A stretch of 64,000 bases of DNA from CAXPZW01 sp049594615. Lineage in GTDB: Bacteria > Bacteroidota > Bacteroidia > Flavobacteriales_D > Sanyastnellaceae. A program made the translations under genes and the position numbers. The notes beneath the pieces were generated by a model. That model searched no databases. It had not been told where the DNA came from and was given only the letters and a program-made list of their open reading frames with translations. The DNA lies in assembly GCA_049594615.1 (NCBI GenBank), contig JBMYJR010000007.1, forward strand, positions 22,764 to 86,763, given 5' to 3'. Shown in pieces: positions 9,350 to 18,063 of the stretch (its first letter is position 1; every line of letters starts with the position of its first letter).

Positions 9350-9511
9350 TTATTGTTTGCGCTTGGTAAACCGCGAACGGTCGTAAATCCGATTACGCAT
9401 GCGGGTGTTCTGGCGAAGCAGGCGCATGGCTACCAGCACCACTACAGCGGCCAACAAGCCGTACATGCCAAGCAAGCGCAGCAGTCCGGGGATGTCAGAG
9501 GTTTCTTCCAC
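9350..9511 (-). CDS. Small single-span membrane protein (53 aa)
   Basis: This short frame lies between hisS and the divergent WD40 gene. It starts with GTG 9511 and ends at TAA 9350. It encodes an acidic N-terminus (EETSDIPG), one hydrophobic span (LLAAVVVLVAM) and a strongly basic tail (RLLRQNTRMRNR, then RSRFTKRKQ). That layout fits a real inner-membrane miniprotein with a cytoplasmic C-terminus, and the frame fills the gap neatly. No function can be assigned. A weak -7-like CATCTTTA lies just before the GTG. Confidence 0.5.
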   Translation of the reverse strand: MEETSDIPGLLRLLGMYGLLAAVVVLVAMRLLRQNTRMRNRIYDRSRFTKRKQ

Positions 9512-9539
9512 GCAGTAAAGATGCAAAACCCCGGTGGGC

Positions 9540-9547
9540 TACCTTTG
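9540..9547 (+). promoter_or_regulatory. -7 promoter element (TACCTTTG) 4 nt before a GTG
   Basis: An exact TAnnTTTG element is followed by 4 nt and then GTG 9552. It supports that start for the WD40 gene and a leaderless transcript. Confidence 0.65.
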
Positions 9548-9551
9548 GCCC

Positions 9552-10442
9552 GTGCGGATTTATCCCCGTCATATCGCCGATGATCACGCCGCAGGCATCT
9601 ATGCCCTGACCACCGACGGCACCACCCTCTATTCCGGCAGCGCCGATAAGCATGTCGCTGGGTGGGACTTGCACTCAGGGCGCCCCTCTGGTTTTGCGGT
9701 GCGGATGCAACAAGCCGTATACAGCGTTGAACACCTCGAAGAACAAAACATGCTCCTTGTTGGCAACGCCCACGGGGGCTTCCATGTCATTGATTTGCAT
9801 GCCAAAAAGGAAGTGCGCTTGCTGCAAGTGCACAAGAAGGGCGTGTTTGATTTTTGCGCACTTCCGGGCGGTCGTTTGGCTGTGATTGGCGGCGAAGGAT
9901 CGGTGTCGATTTGGAGTCAATCTTCATTTGAGTTGATTCGGCAGATACCATTGAGCGGCAACAAGTTAAGATCAGCTAAATACCTCTCAACTGGACACCT
10001 TTCCGTCTGCGACTCCGCCGGTCCCTTGCACGTGTTGGACGCAGACACTTTGCAGCCTGTAGCCACCCTGAAAGGACACGAACGCGGCACCAATTGCGTG
10101 GCGGCACACCCCGGCAAGCCCACCCTGATTTCAGGCGGTCGGGATGCGCATTTGCGCGTATGGAGCACCGATACGTTTGAAGAATTGCTCGCTGTGCCGG
10201 CGCACAACTTCAGCATCTATGCGCTGGCCTTTTCTCCGGGCGGTCAATACCTGGCCACCGCGAGCTTTGATAAGACGGTCAAAATCTGGGACGTACAGTC
10301 ATTGAACCTATTGGCGCGCTTGGAACGCCCTACCCTCGATGCCCACCGCGCCTCGGTCAACGCTCTGCTTTGGGCTGGTGACGAGCACCTGATCACCGCC
10401 GGCGACGACAAACGCATCATACATTGGCACCTGGAAGCATGA
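9552..10442 (+). CDS. WD40 repeat protein
   Basis: This 296-aa protein consists of WD40 blades, each ending in a W/D-type strand (VAGWDLHSG, VSIWSQSS, LRVWSTDTF, VKIWDVQSL, IIHWHLEA). About seven blades fit the length, so it is probably a single beta-propeller scaffold. No signal peptide is present, so it should be cytoplasmic. GTG 9552 is chosen because the promoter element at 9540-9547 ends 4 nt before it; the frame also opens at GTG 9534. Its stop overlaps the next gene in an ATGA. Confidence 0.85.
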   Translation: MRIYPRHIADDHAAGIYALTTDGTTLYSGSADKHVAGWDLHSGRPSGFAVRMQQAVYSVEHLEEQNMLLVGNAHGGFHVIDLHAKKEVRLLQVHKKGVFDFCALPGGRLAVIGGEGSVSIWSQSSFELIRQIPLSGNKLRSAKYLSTGHLSVCDSAGPLHVLDADTLQPVATLKGHERGTNCVAAHPGKPTLISGGRDAHLRVWSTDTFEELLAVPAHNFSIYALAFSPGGQYLATASFDKTVKIWDVQSLNLLARLERPTLDAHRASVNALLWAGDEHLITAGDDKRIIHWHLEA

Positions 10443-10759
10443 ACCGCATTGACCTGCTCAAATCCATGTTGGCCGAGGACGCCAGCGACCCCTTTCTCCA
10501 TTACGCGCTGGGCTTGGAACTGGCCAAAACTGAGGATGCCGCTGCGGCGCAGCAATTCGCGGCACTCTCCCTCTCCCATCCGGAGTACCTGGCCACTTAC
10601 TACCAATGGGGCCAATGCCTGGAAGCCATCGGAAAACTCCAAGACGCGCGCAATGCCTACCAAAAGGGCCTAACCCTGGCCCAATCCCAAGGCGAGCACA
10701 AAACCGCCGCTGAACTTCAAGAAGCACTGTGGGGCGTGGAAGACGCACTGGAGGACTGA
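10439..10759 (+). CDS. Small tetratricopeptide-repeat protein
   Basis: This 106-aa helical protein has two or three TPR units (DPFLHYALGLELAKTED, HPEYLATYYQWGQCLEAIG, DARNAYQKGLTLAQSQ). It lacks a signal peptide and is probably cytoplasmic. ATG 10439 overlaps the WD40 stop (ATGA), so the two are likely co-translated and may act together as protein-interaction modules. The specific role is unknown. Confidence 0.8.
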   Translation: MNRIDLLKSMLAEDASDPFLHYALGLELAKTEDAAAAQQFAALSLSHPEYLATYYQWGQCLEAIGKLQDARNAYQKGLTLAQSQGEHKTAAELQEALWGVEDALED

Positions 10760-10829
10760 GTCCTTCGTTTACAGACTCGAAGATGCGGACTCGCGCGGAG
10801 TGCGTGACCAGGTCCTGCGTTTAGAACGA

Positions 10830-11546
10830 TTATGGGGTCAAGGTAAACCGGTGCGCTGCTGCAAGGCCGATACCGTCTTCCATCCACACATCCAGGTAGT
10901 CGCCGTCCACCAACCAGGAGGGCACCGGCAAGTAAACCGTATCCGTAAAAGCATCCCCTGTGAGCACGAACGTGCTGTCTTTCAGAGAAGTTTGACTTGC
11001 AGCATCGCGCCAGCTGAACACCAGCTGCGCAAGCCCATCCGGGTCCGAGGCGTCGAGCCCAACGGCAAGCGTGTCTTCTCCGCTCAAGGTGAGGCGGTTG
11101 CCCGATTGTAGCACATTCCAGTAGGTGTGCTCCACAGCAGGAATCTCGGTGTTTTCTACCCGCACGCGCACCACCTCTTCGGTGAAGTTGCCAAAGTCGT
11201 CGCCGGACTCGAAGGTGAGTGTCCAGTTACCGCCGTGGTTCTCGGGCAAGGGTATGCTGTAAGTCTGGTTGAAGGAGCTGGTGCCCACTTGGTCGATCTG
11301 CAGGAGATCCAGTGTGCCTGAAGCAATTAGGTCTGTGGAGAAGGTCATGCGGGTTTGGTCTATCATCCCGCCGTCGGAGTAGAGCACGTTGGCCGTATAC
11401 GCTACACCCGGATTCAGCAATAAGGTGTCGGCGGCATATACGACTCCGGGCACAATGGAGTACGAAATGGAAGGCCCTTCTTCGTCAAACTCAGCGCAGC
11501 TTGCCAAGACCAAAGCTGCAAGCACACTCATCCACACATGTTTCAT
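10830..11546 (-). CDS. Hypothetical lipoprotein with Ig-like fold
   Basis: This 238-aa protein starts at ATG 11546, which overlaps the ung stop (ATGA). The N-terminus is a lipoprotein signal with lipobox VLASC followed by acidic residues. The rest is beta-rich (GVAYTANVLYSDGG, NWTLTFESGDDFGN, FVLTGDAFTDTVYLPVP), like the Ig-like Bacteroidota lipoproteins. The long upstream extension of the frame lies inside ung and is not used. Function unknown. Confidence 0.7.
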   Translation of the reverse strand: MKHVWMSVLAALVLASCAEFDEEGPSISYSIVPGVVYAADTLLLNPGVAYTANVLYSDGGMIDQTRMTFSTDLIASGTLDLLQIDQVGTSSFNQTYSIPLPENHGGNWTLTFESGDDFGNFTEEVVRVRVENTEIPAVEHTYWNVLQSGNRLTLSGEDTLAVGLDASDPDGLAQLVFSWRDAASQTSLKDSTFVLTGDAFTDTVYLPVPSWLVDGDYLDVWMEDGIGLAAAHRFTLTP

Positions 11547-12208
11547 GACCAGTCTATTGGGGTTTGGCCGCGGTCCTCGAGGTAGGCGTTGGCTTGTGAA
11601 AAATGACGATTCCCAAAGAAACCGCGGTGTGCACTGAGTCCTGAAGGGTGCGGAGAGCTCAGCACAAAATGTCTCTCGCGGTCTACGCGCTGGCCTTTTT
11701 TCTGGGCGTAACTGCCCCAAAGCAGGAACACCACCCCTTCGCGTTCGCGGTTGACCGCTTCTACTACGGCATCGGTAAACTGTTCCCACCCTTGGCCGCG
11801 ATGGCTGGAAGCCTCAGACGCCCGCACCGTTAGCATGGCGTTGAGCAGGAGCACCCCTTGCTTGGCCCAACGTTCCAAGTTTCCGGAAGCCGGAATGGGC
11901 AAACCAAGGTCTTCGTGGATTTCCTTGAGGATATTCCGCAATGAAGAAGGAATCTTCACCCCATCGGCCACCGAAAAACACAGGCCATTGGCTTGCCCTG
12001 GTCCGTGATACGGGTCTTGACCGATGATGACCACGCGTACCTGATCCAACCCGCAATGATCAAAGGCGGCAAACACCTCTTTTCCAGGAGGGTAGCACAC
12101 ATGCCTGCGGTACTGATCGCGCACGAATTCGCGGAGCTGAGTGAAGTAAGGCTGCTCAAACTCAGCGGCCAAGGCAGCCTTCCAACCGGGCTCCATACGC
12201 ACATCCAT
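11543..12208 (-). CDS. ung: Uracil-DNA glycosylase, family 1
   Basis: This 221-aa enzyme excises uracil from DNA in base-excision repair. The catalytic water-activating motif GQDPYHGPGQANGL and the C-terminal HPSGLSAHRGFFG motif are both intact, and FSVADG and LLLNAMLTVR also fit family 1. I use ATG 12208, which overlaps the upstream thioesterase stop as TGATG; a GTG one codon earlier is possible. It is the middle gene of a thioesterase-ung-lipoprotein operon. Confidence 0.95.
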   Translation of the reverse strand: MDVRMEPGWKAALAAEFEQPYFTQLREFVRDQYRRHVCYPPGKEVFAAFDHCGLDQVRVVIIGQDPYHGPGQANGLCFSVADGVKIPSSLRNILKEIHEDLGLPIPASGNLERWAKQGVLLLNAMLTVRASEASSHRGQGWEQFTDAVVEAVNREREGVVFLLWGSYAQKKGQRVDRERHFVLSSPHPSGLSAHRGFFGNRHFSQANAYLEDRGQTPIDWS

Positions 12209-12612
12209 CACTTGCGCACTTTATCTGGGTAGCGGTCCTTTACGTGCTTGGCAATGGGGATGGCCGCTCCGTCCTCATCGATGCGCACGAAGGTGACTTG
12301 GGTGCTGCACACGATGGTTTCCTCGTGGCTGTATACATTGAATTTACGCGCCTCCACATTGATGCGGATGGTGCTGTTGCCAAACCCGGCAATGTCGCCG
12401 TAGAGCTTGATCAGGTTGTTTTCCTTGACCGGAGAACGGAAGGTCACCTCGTCCATTTTGAGGGTCACCATGTTGGGCGAAAAACACACTTCGTTTACAT
12501 ACGCCACGGCGCCTTCATCGATCCAGCTCAGCATGGTTCCGCCGAACAGGTTGTTGTGGACTCCGAGGTCGCTCTTTTTGCACACTTTGGTGGCCAGCAG
12601 TTGCATGGGCAT
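12208..12612 (-). CDS. Acyl-CoA thioesterase, hot-dog fold (YciA-like)
   Basis: This 134-aa single hot-dog domain protein probably hydrolyses acyl-CoA to free acid and CoA in the cytoplasm. The motif HNNLFGGTMLSWIDEGA carries the conserved Asn and the acidic residue of the YciA/BACH group. Strands VTFRSPVKENNLIKLYG and FVRIDEDG match the family. It heads a leftward operon with ung. Substrate chain length cannot be read from sequence. Confidence 0.88.
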   Translation of the reverse strand: MPMQLLATKVCKKSDLGVHNNLFGGTMLSWIDEGAVAYVNEVCFSPNMVTLKMDEVTFRSPVKENNLIKLYGDIAGFGNSTIRINVEARKFNVYSHEETIVCSTQVTFVRIDEDGAAIPIAKHVKDRYPDKVRK

Positions 12613-12715
12613 CTATTTGGTACAAAGGGAGTCGAAAAACGGTGAAAAACCAAACCCACACCTGTAATCCCGCCCGGTGCGATGACGTTATATTTGTGCA
12701 AGACCGCCTGAGCCT

Positions 12716-14188
12716 GTGCGCAAACTTTCCCTTCTTCTGCTCAAATCATTCATTGGCCCGTTCATCATCACCTTTGTGGTGGCGATGTTCGTGTTGGAAA
12801 TGCAGTTCATCTGGCTGTACATGGATGACCTGATGGGCAAAGGCCTCTCCTTCTGGACCATCCTCCAACTCTTGGTGTTCGCCAGTGCGCGCATCATCAA
12901 CCTCGCGTTGCCATTGGCCATCCTGATGAGTTCCATCATGACCCTGGGCAACCTGGCCGAGCACTACGAACTCACCAGCATGAAGTCCGCAGGCATCAGC
13001 TTGTTCCGCATCTTACGCCCGCTGGTGGTGATGATCTTGCTGATCAGCGCAGGGGCATTCTTTTTTGCCAATAATGTGTGGCCCATAGCCAACCTGAAGT
13101 TCCGGACCCTGCTCACCTCGATTGTAAACCAGCGACCTGCCTTCAGTTTGGACGCCGGCCAGTTTTACAACGGTATTGAAGGAGTCAGCATCCGGGTCAT
13201 GTCCAAAAACGACGAGACCGGCGAGATTGGCGATGTGCTCATCTACGACCACACACAGTATCCCGGAAGCCGCCGCGTGATCCACGCCGAGCGCGGATCC
13301 ATGGCCCAAACCGATGACAAACGCTTTTTGGTGCTCACCCTCAACAACGGCACCAGTTACGATGAGCCTTTGGAAAAGGGCCGCAAGCGCGACCGCGAGC
13401 ACCCACACATCGCCAACACGTTTGAGCAACAAATTCTTCGGATTGACCTGGCTTCACTCTTCTTTGAAAAAGTCGATGAAAGCCTGGCCGGCAAGCAGCG
13501 CGAGATGATGACCGTCAACCAGCTTGCCACCGCTGTGGATTCGTTAGAATACCGGCGACTTCGGCATTTGGACGACTTGGAGCGTTACATACACAACAGT
13601 TCCAAACTCAGCACCGACACCGTGGTTGCTACCCCTGCCCCATCGGATACCGACGCGCCCATCCACCCGGACTACACCACTTACCTCAGTCCCTCTCAAA
13701 AGACACGCTCACTGGACATCGCGGGCAAGATCCTCCGCAGCCAAAAGACCCACGTGGAAAATGCGGTCGTCCGTGAAATGGCTGCCAAACGCCGCGAGGC
13801 CAACCAGTTCCGCATCGAATTCCACCGCAAGTTTTTCTTTGCCTTTGCGTGCATCGTGCTGTTTTTCATTGGGGCTCCTTTAGGCGCAATCATACGCAAA
13901 GGAGGCATTGCGCTGCCCGCAGTGGTGGCGCTGTGCTTGTTTATCCTGTATTACATCCTGACCATCTCTGGCGAAAAAATGGCCAAGGCCGGCAACATCG
14001 ACCCTTGGCTGGGCATGTGGTTTGGCAGTTTGCTGTTGATTCCCATGGCCGTGTTCTTGACCTACAAAGCTGGCACCGATTCTGCGGTGATGGACGGCGA
14101 GGTCTATTCGCGGGCTTGGAATAAATTTGTCGGCATCTTCAAAAAGTCGAAACAACCTTCCGGTGCGCGTTCTACAACTGTGTCTTAA
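12716..14188 (+). CDS. LptF/LptG-type permease (YjgP/YjgQ family)
   Basis: This 490-aa inner-membrane protein belongs to the family that, with LptB, extracts lipopolysaccharide for transport to the outer membrane. It has three N-terminal helices within about residues 12-120 (FIGPFIITFVVAMFVLEMQF, NLALPLAILMSSIMTLG), a large periplasmic domain and three C-terminal helices (FFFAFACIVLFFIGAPLGA). The motif GAPLGAIIRKGGIALP is typical. The start is GTG 12716, 19 nt after an exact TATATTTG element (12689-12696). Whether it fills the F or the G role is unclear. Two glycosyltransferases follow, consistent with envelope glycan synthesis. Confidence 0.9.
   Translation: MRKLSLLLLKSFIGPFIITFVVAMFVLEMQFIWLYMDDLMGKGLSFWTILQLLVFASARIINLALPLAILMSSIMTLGNLAEHYELTSMKSAGISLFRILRPLVVMILLISAGAFFFANNVWPIANLKFRTLLTSIVNQRPAFSLDAGQFYNGIEGVSIRVMSKNDETGEIGDVLIYDHTQYPGSRRVIHAERGSMAQTDDKRFLVLTLNNGTSYDEPLEKGRKRDREHPHIANTFEQQILRIDLASLFFEKVDESLAGKQREMMTVNQLATAVDSLEYRRLRHLDDLERYIHNSSKLSTDTVVATPAPSDTDAPIHPDYTTYLSPSQKTRSLDIAGKILRSQKTHVENAVVREMAAKRREANQFRIEFHRKFFFAFACIVLFFIGAPLGAIIRKGGIALPAVVALCLFILYYILTISGEKMAKAGNIDPWLGMWFGSLLLIPMAVFLTYKAGTDSAVMDGEVYSRAWNKFVGIFKKSKQPSGARSTTVS
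14122..14129 (+). promoter_or_regulatory. -7 promoter element (TAAATTTG) inside the permease 3' end
   Basis: An exact TAnnTTTG element lies within the last codons of the permease gene, 33 nt before GTG 14163. It could give the glycosyltransferase pair its own promoter in addition to read-through. Confidence 0.45.
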
Positions 14189-15353
14189 GCCCCCGCTTCC
14201 CGCCCGTGACGGCGGTTGCATTGCCATGAACACCATCACCCGCGGGCTGATGGAGGCTGGGCACGAGGTCAAAATTTTGACCATCGTCACCGAGAAACAC
14301 CCGTTCGAACCCGAAAAGTTCCCCCAAGGCTATGCCGAAAAAACCGGGATCGAAGGTGTATTTGTAGACACCAAGGTGAATGCCGTGGACGCCTTTTCAG
14401 CCTTGGTCACTTCTGACTCGTACAACATCAGCCGCTTTTTCTCGCCGGATTTTGACATGCTCTTGGCGCGCTACCTGCGACGCAACATGGTGGACGTGAT
14501 CCACATGGAGTCGCTGTTCATGACCCCGTATATCAACACCTGTCGCCGCCACTCGAAGGCACCGGTGGTTCTGCGCTCCCACAACTTGGAGTTCATGATT
14601 TGGGAGCGGGTAGCCAAGGGCACCCGCAACGTGGCCAAGCGCAGCTACATGAAGTACTTGAGCTCCAAACTCAAAGCGTACGAAATGGCCACCCTGCCCC
14701 GACTGGACGGCATTGTAGCCATCAGCCCTGAGGACCGCGACCGCTACGCGCAAGTCGGATACAGCGGGCCGCTCAGCTGGATTCCGTTTGGGGTGGACTT
14801 GGAGCGTTACCCCACACAAGAAACGCCGGCTTCACCCACAGTCTTCCACTTGGGGAGTATGGACTGGTTGCCCAACATCGAAGGCATGCACTGGTTCTTG
14901 TTGGAGGTGTGGCCGCTGGTGATCGCAGGCAAGTCAGACGCCCAACTCTACTTGGCCGGACGCGCCATGCCCGAAGAACTGCCAAATGCGCATTTGCCGG
15001 GTGTACACGTTTTGGGTGAGGTAGAATCGGCCATTGACTTCATGTACGAACACAAGGTCATGGTGGTACCCGTGCACAGCGCGGGCGGCATACGCATCAA
15101 AATCATTGAAGGCATGGCCTTGGAAAAAGCCATCGTCTCAACCAAGGTGGGCGCTGAAGGCATTGAATATGCCGACGGCCACAACATCCGTATTGCCGAC
15201 GATCCCCAGGCCTTTGCCAACGCCATTGTGGAGGAACTCGAAAAGGAGGACAATCCGGTGGGTCGTCACGCCCGCACGCTCATAGAAGAGGTGTACGACA
15301 ACCGCGGCATCACCCAACGTCTGGTGCATTTTTACCAATCTCTGTCGTCATGA
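14163..15353 (+). CDS. Glycosyltransferase, GT4 family
   Basis: This protein of about 396 aa is a GT-B-fold glycosyltransferase. The N-terminal strand is VRVLQLCLKPPLPARDGG. The C-terminal domain shows GSMDWLPNIEGMHWFL and the nucleotide-sugar site GGIRIKIIEGMALEKAIVSTKVGAEGI with its conserved Glu. The start could be TTG 14127 or GTG 14163; I use the GTG because it directly precedes the first beta-strand. It overlaps the permease end by 26 nt and the next transferase by 4 nt (ATGA). The sugar and acceptor are unknown; a surface polysaccharide or LPS is plausible. Confidence 0.85.
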   Translation: MRVLQLCLKPPLPARDGGCIAMNTITRGLMEAGHEVKILTIVTEKHPFEPEKFPQGYAEKTGIEGVFVDTKVNAVDAFSALVTSDSYNISRFFSPDFDMLLARYLRRNMVDVIHMESLFMTPYINTCRRHSKAPVVLRSHNLEFMIWERVAKGTRNVAKRSYMKYLSSKLKAYEMATLPRLDGIVAISPEDRDRYAQVGYSGPLSWIPFGVDLERYPTQETPASPTVFHLGSMDWLPNIEGMHWFLLEVWPLVIAGKSDAQLYLAGRAMPEELPNAHLPGVHVLGEVESAIDFMYEHKVMVVPVHSAGGIRIKIIEGMALEKAIVSTKVGAEGIEYADGHNIRIADDPQAFANAIVEELEKEDNPVGRHARTLIEEVYDNRGITQRLVHFYQSLSS

Positions 15354-16522
15354 AGCGGGTGCTGGTGATGACCTCCCGCGTGCCCTGGCCGCTGGAGAAA
15401 GGTGACAAACTGCGCATGTACCATCAACTGCGTGCAATGCGCGGAAAAGTGCACGTGGCATTGTGCTGCTTGAGTTACAAACCCGTTTCTGAGGCGGATC
15501 GTCAAGCCCTGCTCGAGGTGTGTGACGAGTTGCACATCATCCGGTTGAATCGCATTCTGATGGGCCTCAACTTGCTGCGCGCATTGTTCTCGGACCGCCC
15601 GTACCAGGTGCATTACTTTTTCCAACGCCGTGCACGCAAGCGGGTGTACGCCATTGCCTCGGCCTACGAGCCTGACCACATCTATTGCCAGCTCATCCGG
15701 GCCGCAGAATACGTCAAGCACATCCACGTTTGTCCAAAGACGTTGGACTATATGGACGCCTTGGGCAAAGGCATGGAGCGCCGCGCCAGCAGTGCAAGAG
15801 GCCTAACCAAGCGCTTTATCAAAGCCGAACGTAAACGCTTGGGCAACTACGAAAACTTGGTGTTCGACTACTTTGAGCACCACACCATCATCTCTGAGCA
15901 GGACCGCGGGTTCATCCTCCACCCGCAAAACAAGGACATCCAAGTGGTACCCAACGGTGTGGATACCGATTATTTCAAACCCGCCCCTCACACCAAAGAC
16001 GTGGACGTACTCTTTTTGGGCAACATGAACTACCCACCCAATGTGGACGGTGCCAGTTACCTGGTAGAAGAGCTTCTGCCCTTGCTGCGCGAAAAGCGTC
16101 CTGACATCCGGATCATGTTGGCCGGGGCCAACCCACATCGCCGCGTGAAAGCCTTGGAGCAGCCCGGTGTCACCGTCACCGGCTGGATGGACGACGTGCG
16201 TGAGGCCTACCTGCGTAGCAAGGTGTTTGTGGCTCCCATGCGTCTGGGAACAGGACTGCAGAACAAATTGCTGGAAGCCTTGAGCATGGAATTGCCCTGC
16301 ACCACCACCTCGCTGGCATTTCGTCCGCTCGCGCCAGGAGCAGCAGCCGTGGTGACCGAGGCCAACACCTCTGAGGCCATAGCGCATGCCGTTCTGGAGC
16401 AAATCAGTGCCGCGGAAGCCGATCCAAGAACAGGTGCTACCGGCCGCACTTTTGTGCAGGAATACTACAGCTGGGCAGGCCGAGTGGCTCCACTTCTGGA
16501 GCAGTTCCACCCCCCTGCATAA
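15350..16522 (+). CDS. Glycosyltransferase resembling the TIGR03087 sugar transferases
   Basis: This 390-aa GT-B-fold protein begins MKRVLVMTSRVPWPLEKGD and has GNMNYPPNVDGASYLVEELLPLL in the second domain, followed by MRLGTGLQNKLLEALSMELP for nucleotide-sugar binding. The sequence resembles the TIGR03087 family of sugar transferases known from exosortase-linked exopolysaccharide loci, but no exosortase is visible here. It is translationally coupled to the preceding GT4 gene, so both likely act on the same glycan. Confidence 0.85.
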   Translation: MKRVLVMTSRVPWPLEKGDKLRMYHQLRAMRGKVHVALCCLSYKPVSEADRQALLEVCDELHIIRLNRILMGLNLLRALFSDRPYQVHYFFQRRARKRVYAIASAYEPDHIYCQLIRAAEYVKHIHVCPKTLDYMDALGKGMERRASSARGLTKRFIKAERKRLGNYENLVFDYFEHHTIISEQDRGFILHPQNKDIQVVPNGVDTDYFKPAPHTKDVDVLFLGNMNYPPNVDGASYLVEELLPLLREKRPDIRIMLAGANPHRRVKALEQPGVTVTGWMDDVREAYLRSKVFVAPMRLGTGLQNKLLEALSMELPCTTTSLAFRPLAPGAAAVVTEANTSEAIAHAVLEQISAAEADPRTGATGRTFVQEYYSWAGRVAPLLEQFHPPA

Positions 16523-16572
16523 CCCGTGAAAAACCTCGCCGTACAGGCATCTCAGGTGGTGCTGCGGTTGGC

Positions 16573-16580
16573 TACCTTCG
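16573..16580 (+). promoter_or_regulatory. -7-like promoter element (TACCTTCG)
   Basis: A TAnnTTCG variant of the -7 element lies 18 nt before ATG 16599. The same variant appears before meaB, gcvT and the GTDC1-like gene. Confidence 0.5.
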
Positions 16581-16598
16581 AGGCAAAACCAACGTACC

Positions 16599-17990
16599 AT
16601 GCGATTGCGAATTTTCCTGGGAGTGATGAGCGCGTGCGCTGCTGCTCCACTGTTGGCCCAAAAGGTGGCCGCTGGCCCTATGCTGGGCTCCAATACCATG
16701 CGAGAGGTTAAGGTCTGGCTCCAAACCGACGAGCCGTGCGATGTCAAACTGCGCTTTTGGCCTCAGGGCACCAAACAACCCGCGCAATCCACTGCAATGG
16801 TGCGCACCTCGACCAAGGATGCCCACGTAGCCCAGTTTACCTGTTCGCTGCTGGAACCGGGAACTGCCTATGACTACGAAGTGGTGCTCAACGGCAAAGC
16901 ACAGAAACTGGAGGTCCCCACCACCTTTACCACTCTCCCGCTCTACCAATTTCGCACCGATCCGCCGAAGTTCACCGTGGCCCTAGGCAGCTGCGTGTAC
17001 ATCAACGAACCGGAGTTTGACCGTCCGGGCAAGGGTTATGGCCAAGATCCATCCATCTTCAACGTCATCGCAGACCAGGCGCCAGACGCCATGCTTTGGA
17101 TGGGCGACAACACCTACTACCGCGAGGTGGATTGGGATACGCGCTCGGGCATGCTCTACCGCCAAAGCCACACGCGCCAAACCCCAGAACTGCAGCGTCT
17201 ACTGGCCACGTCTCACAACTACGCCATCTGGGACGATCACGACTACGGCCCCAACGACTCCAACCGCAGCTGGACCAACAAAGACATTTCTAAAGATGTG
17301 TTTGAGCTCTTCTGGGCCAACGCCAGCTACGGCAACTCGGAATTGCCGGGCATTACCAGCTACTTCACATACAACGATGTGGCCTTCTTCATGCTGGACA
17401 ACCGCTGGGACCGCACCCACCCTGAACTCGAAGGGCAGCAGCAACAATGCTTGGGTCAGGATCAAATTGACTGGCTGATCCACGCCCTGAAGACTTCCAA
17501 CGCCTCGTTCAAACTGGTGGTGGTCGGTGGCCAAGTCCTGAGTGACTATGCGGCGTACGAAAACCTCGCGCGCTACCCCGAGGAACGCCAGCAAATCATC
17601 GACTTGATTGCGGCCAATAACATCAAGGGGGTGGTGTTCCTTTCCGGCGATCGCCACTCCACCGAACTCACGCGCATGGATTTGGGAGGCGGAGTGATTG
17701 TCCACGACCTCACCTGCAGTCCGTTGACCTCCACAGCTTACGACCACAGCGAAGAGCCCAACACTTTGCGTGTCTCTGGCACCCACGTTGGCACCCAGAA
17801 TTTTGGTCTACTCACGTTTGAAGGCCCATGGAAAGCCCGCACAATGACCATCAGTATTCGCGACGCGTCCGGGCGCGAGCAGTGGACCGCCACCCTTTCA
17901 CGCAAAGGTGAGCTGGTCAAGCCTGTGACCCGCACAGCCACCACCCCTGAAGCCGTTGGACCTGGCAAGTTGCAAGGGGTCAAAAAGTAA
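16599..17990 (+). CDS. Alkaline phosphatase D family metallo-phosphoesterase
   Basis: This 463-aa secreted enzyme has a signal peptide ending APLLAQ, an Ig-like PhoD N-terminal domain (GPMLGSNTMREVKVWLQ to residue 110) and a metallophosphatase domain. Metal ligands are visible in MGDNTYY, WDDHDYGPND and LSGDRHSTEL. PhoD-type enzymes hydrolyse phosphomono- and diesters, usually in the periplasm under phosphate limitation; I see no Pho box. It stands alone with its own TACCTTCG element and ends at a bidirectional terminator. Confidence 0.9.
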   Translation: MRLRIFLGVMSACAAAPLLAQKVAAGPMLGSNTMREVKVWLQTDEPCDVKLRFWPQGTKQPAQSTAMVRTSTKDAHVAQFTCSLLEPGTAYDYEVVLNGKAQKLEVPTTFTTLPLYQFRTDPPKFTVALGSCVYINEPEFDRPGKGYGQDPSIFNVIADQAPDAMLWMGDNTYYREVDWDTRSGMLYRQSHTRQTPELQRLLATSHNYAIWDDHDYGPNDSNRSWTNKDISKDVFELFWANASYGNSELPGITSYFTYNDVAFFMLDNRWDRTHPELEGQQQQCLGQDQIDWLIHALKTSNASFKLVVVGGQVLSDYAAYENLARYPEERQQIIDLIAANNIKGVVFLSGDRHSTELTRMDLGGGVIVHDLTCSPLTSTAYDHSEEPNTLRVSGTHVGTQNFGLLTFEGPWKARTMTISIRDASGREQWTATLSRKGELVKPVTRTATTPEAVGPGKLQGVKK

Positions 17991-18013
17991 CCCCCCCAGA
18001 AAACTGAGAACAC

Positions 18014-18041
18014 AAAAAAGGCGGCCACTGGCCGCCTTTTT
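18014..18041. terminator. Bidirectional intrinsic terminator
   Basis: A 7-bp GC-rich stem (GGCGGCC with GGCCGCC) is flanked by A6 on the left and T5 on the right. It can serve both the phosphatase gene and the convergent T9SS cargo gene. Confidence 0.88.
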
Positions 18042-18063
18042 CATTCCTGTTGGGAGGAAAAGC

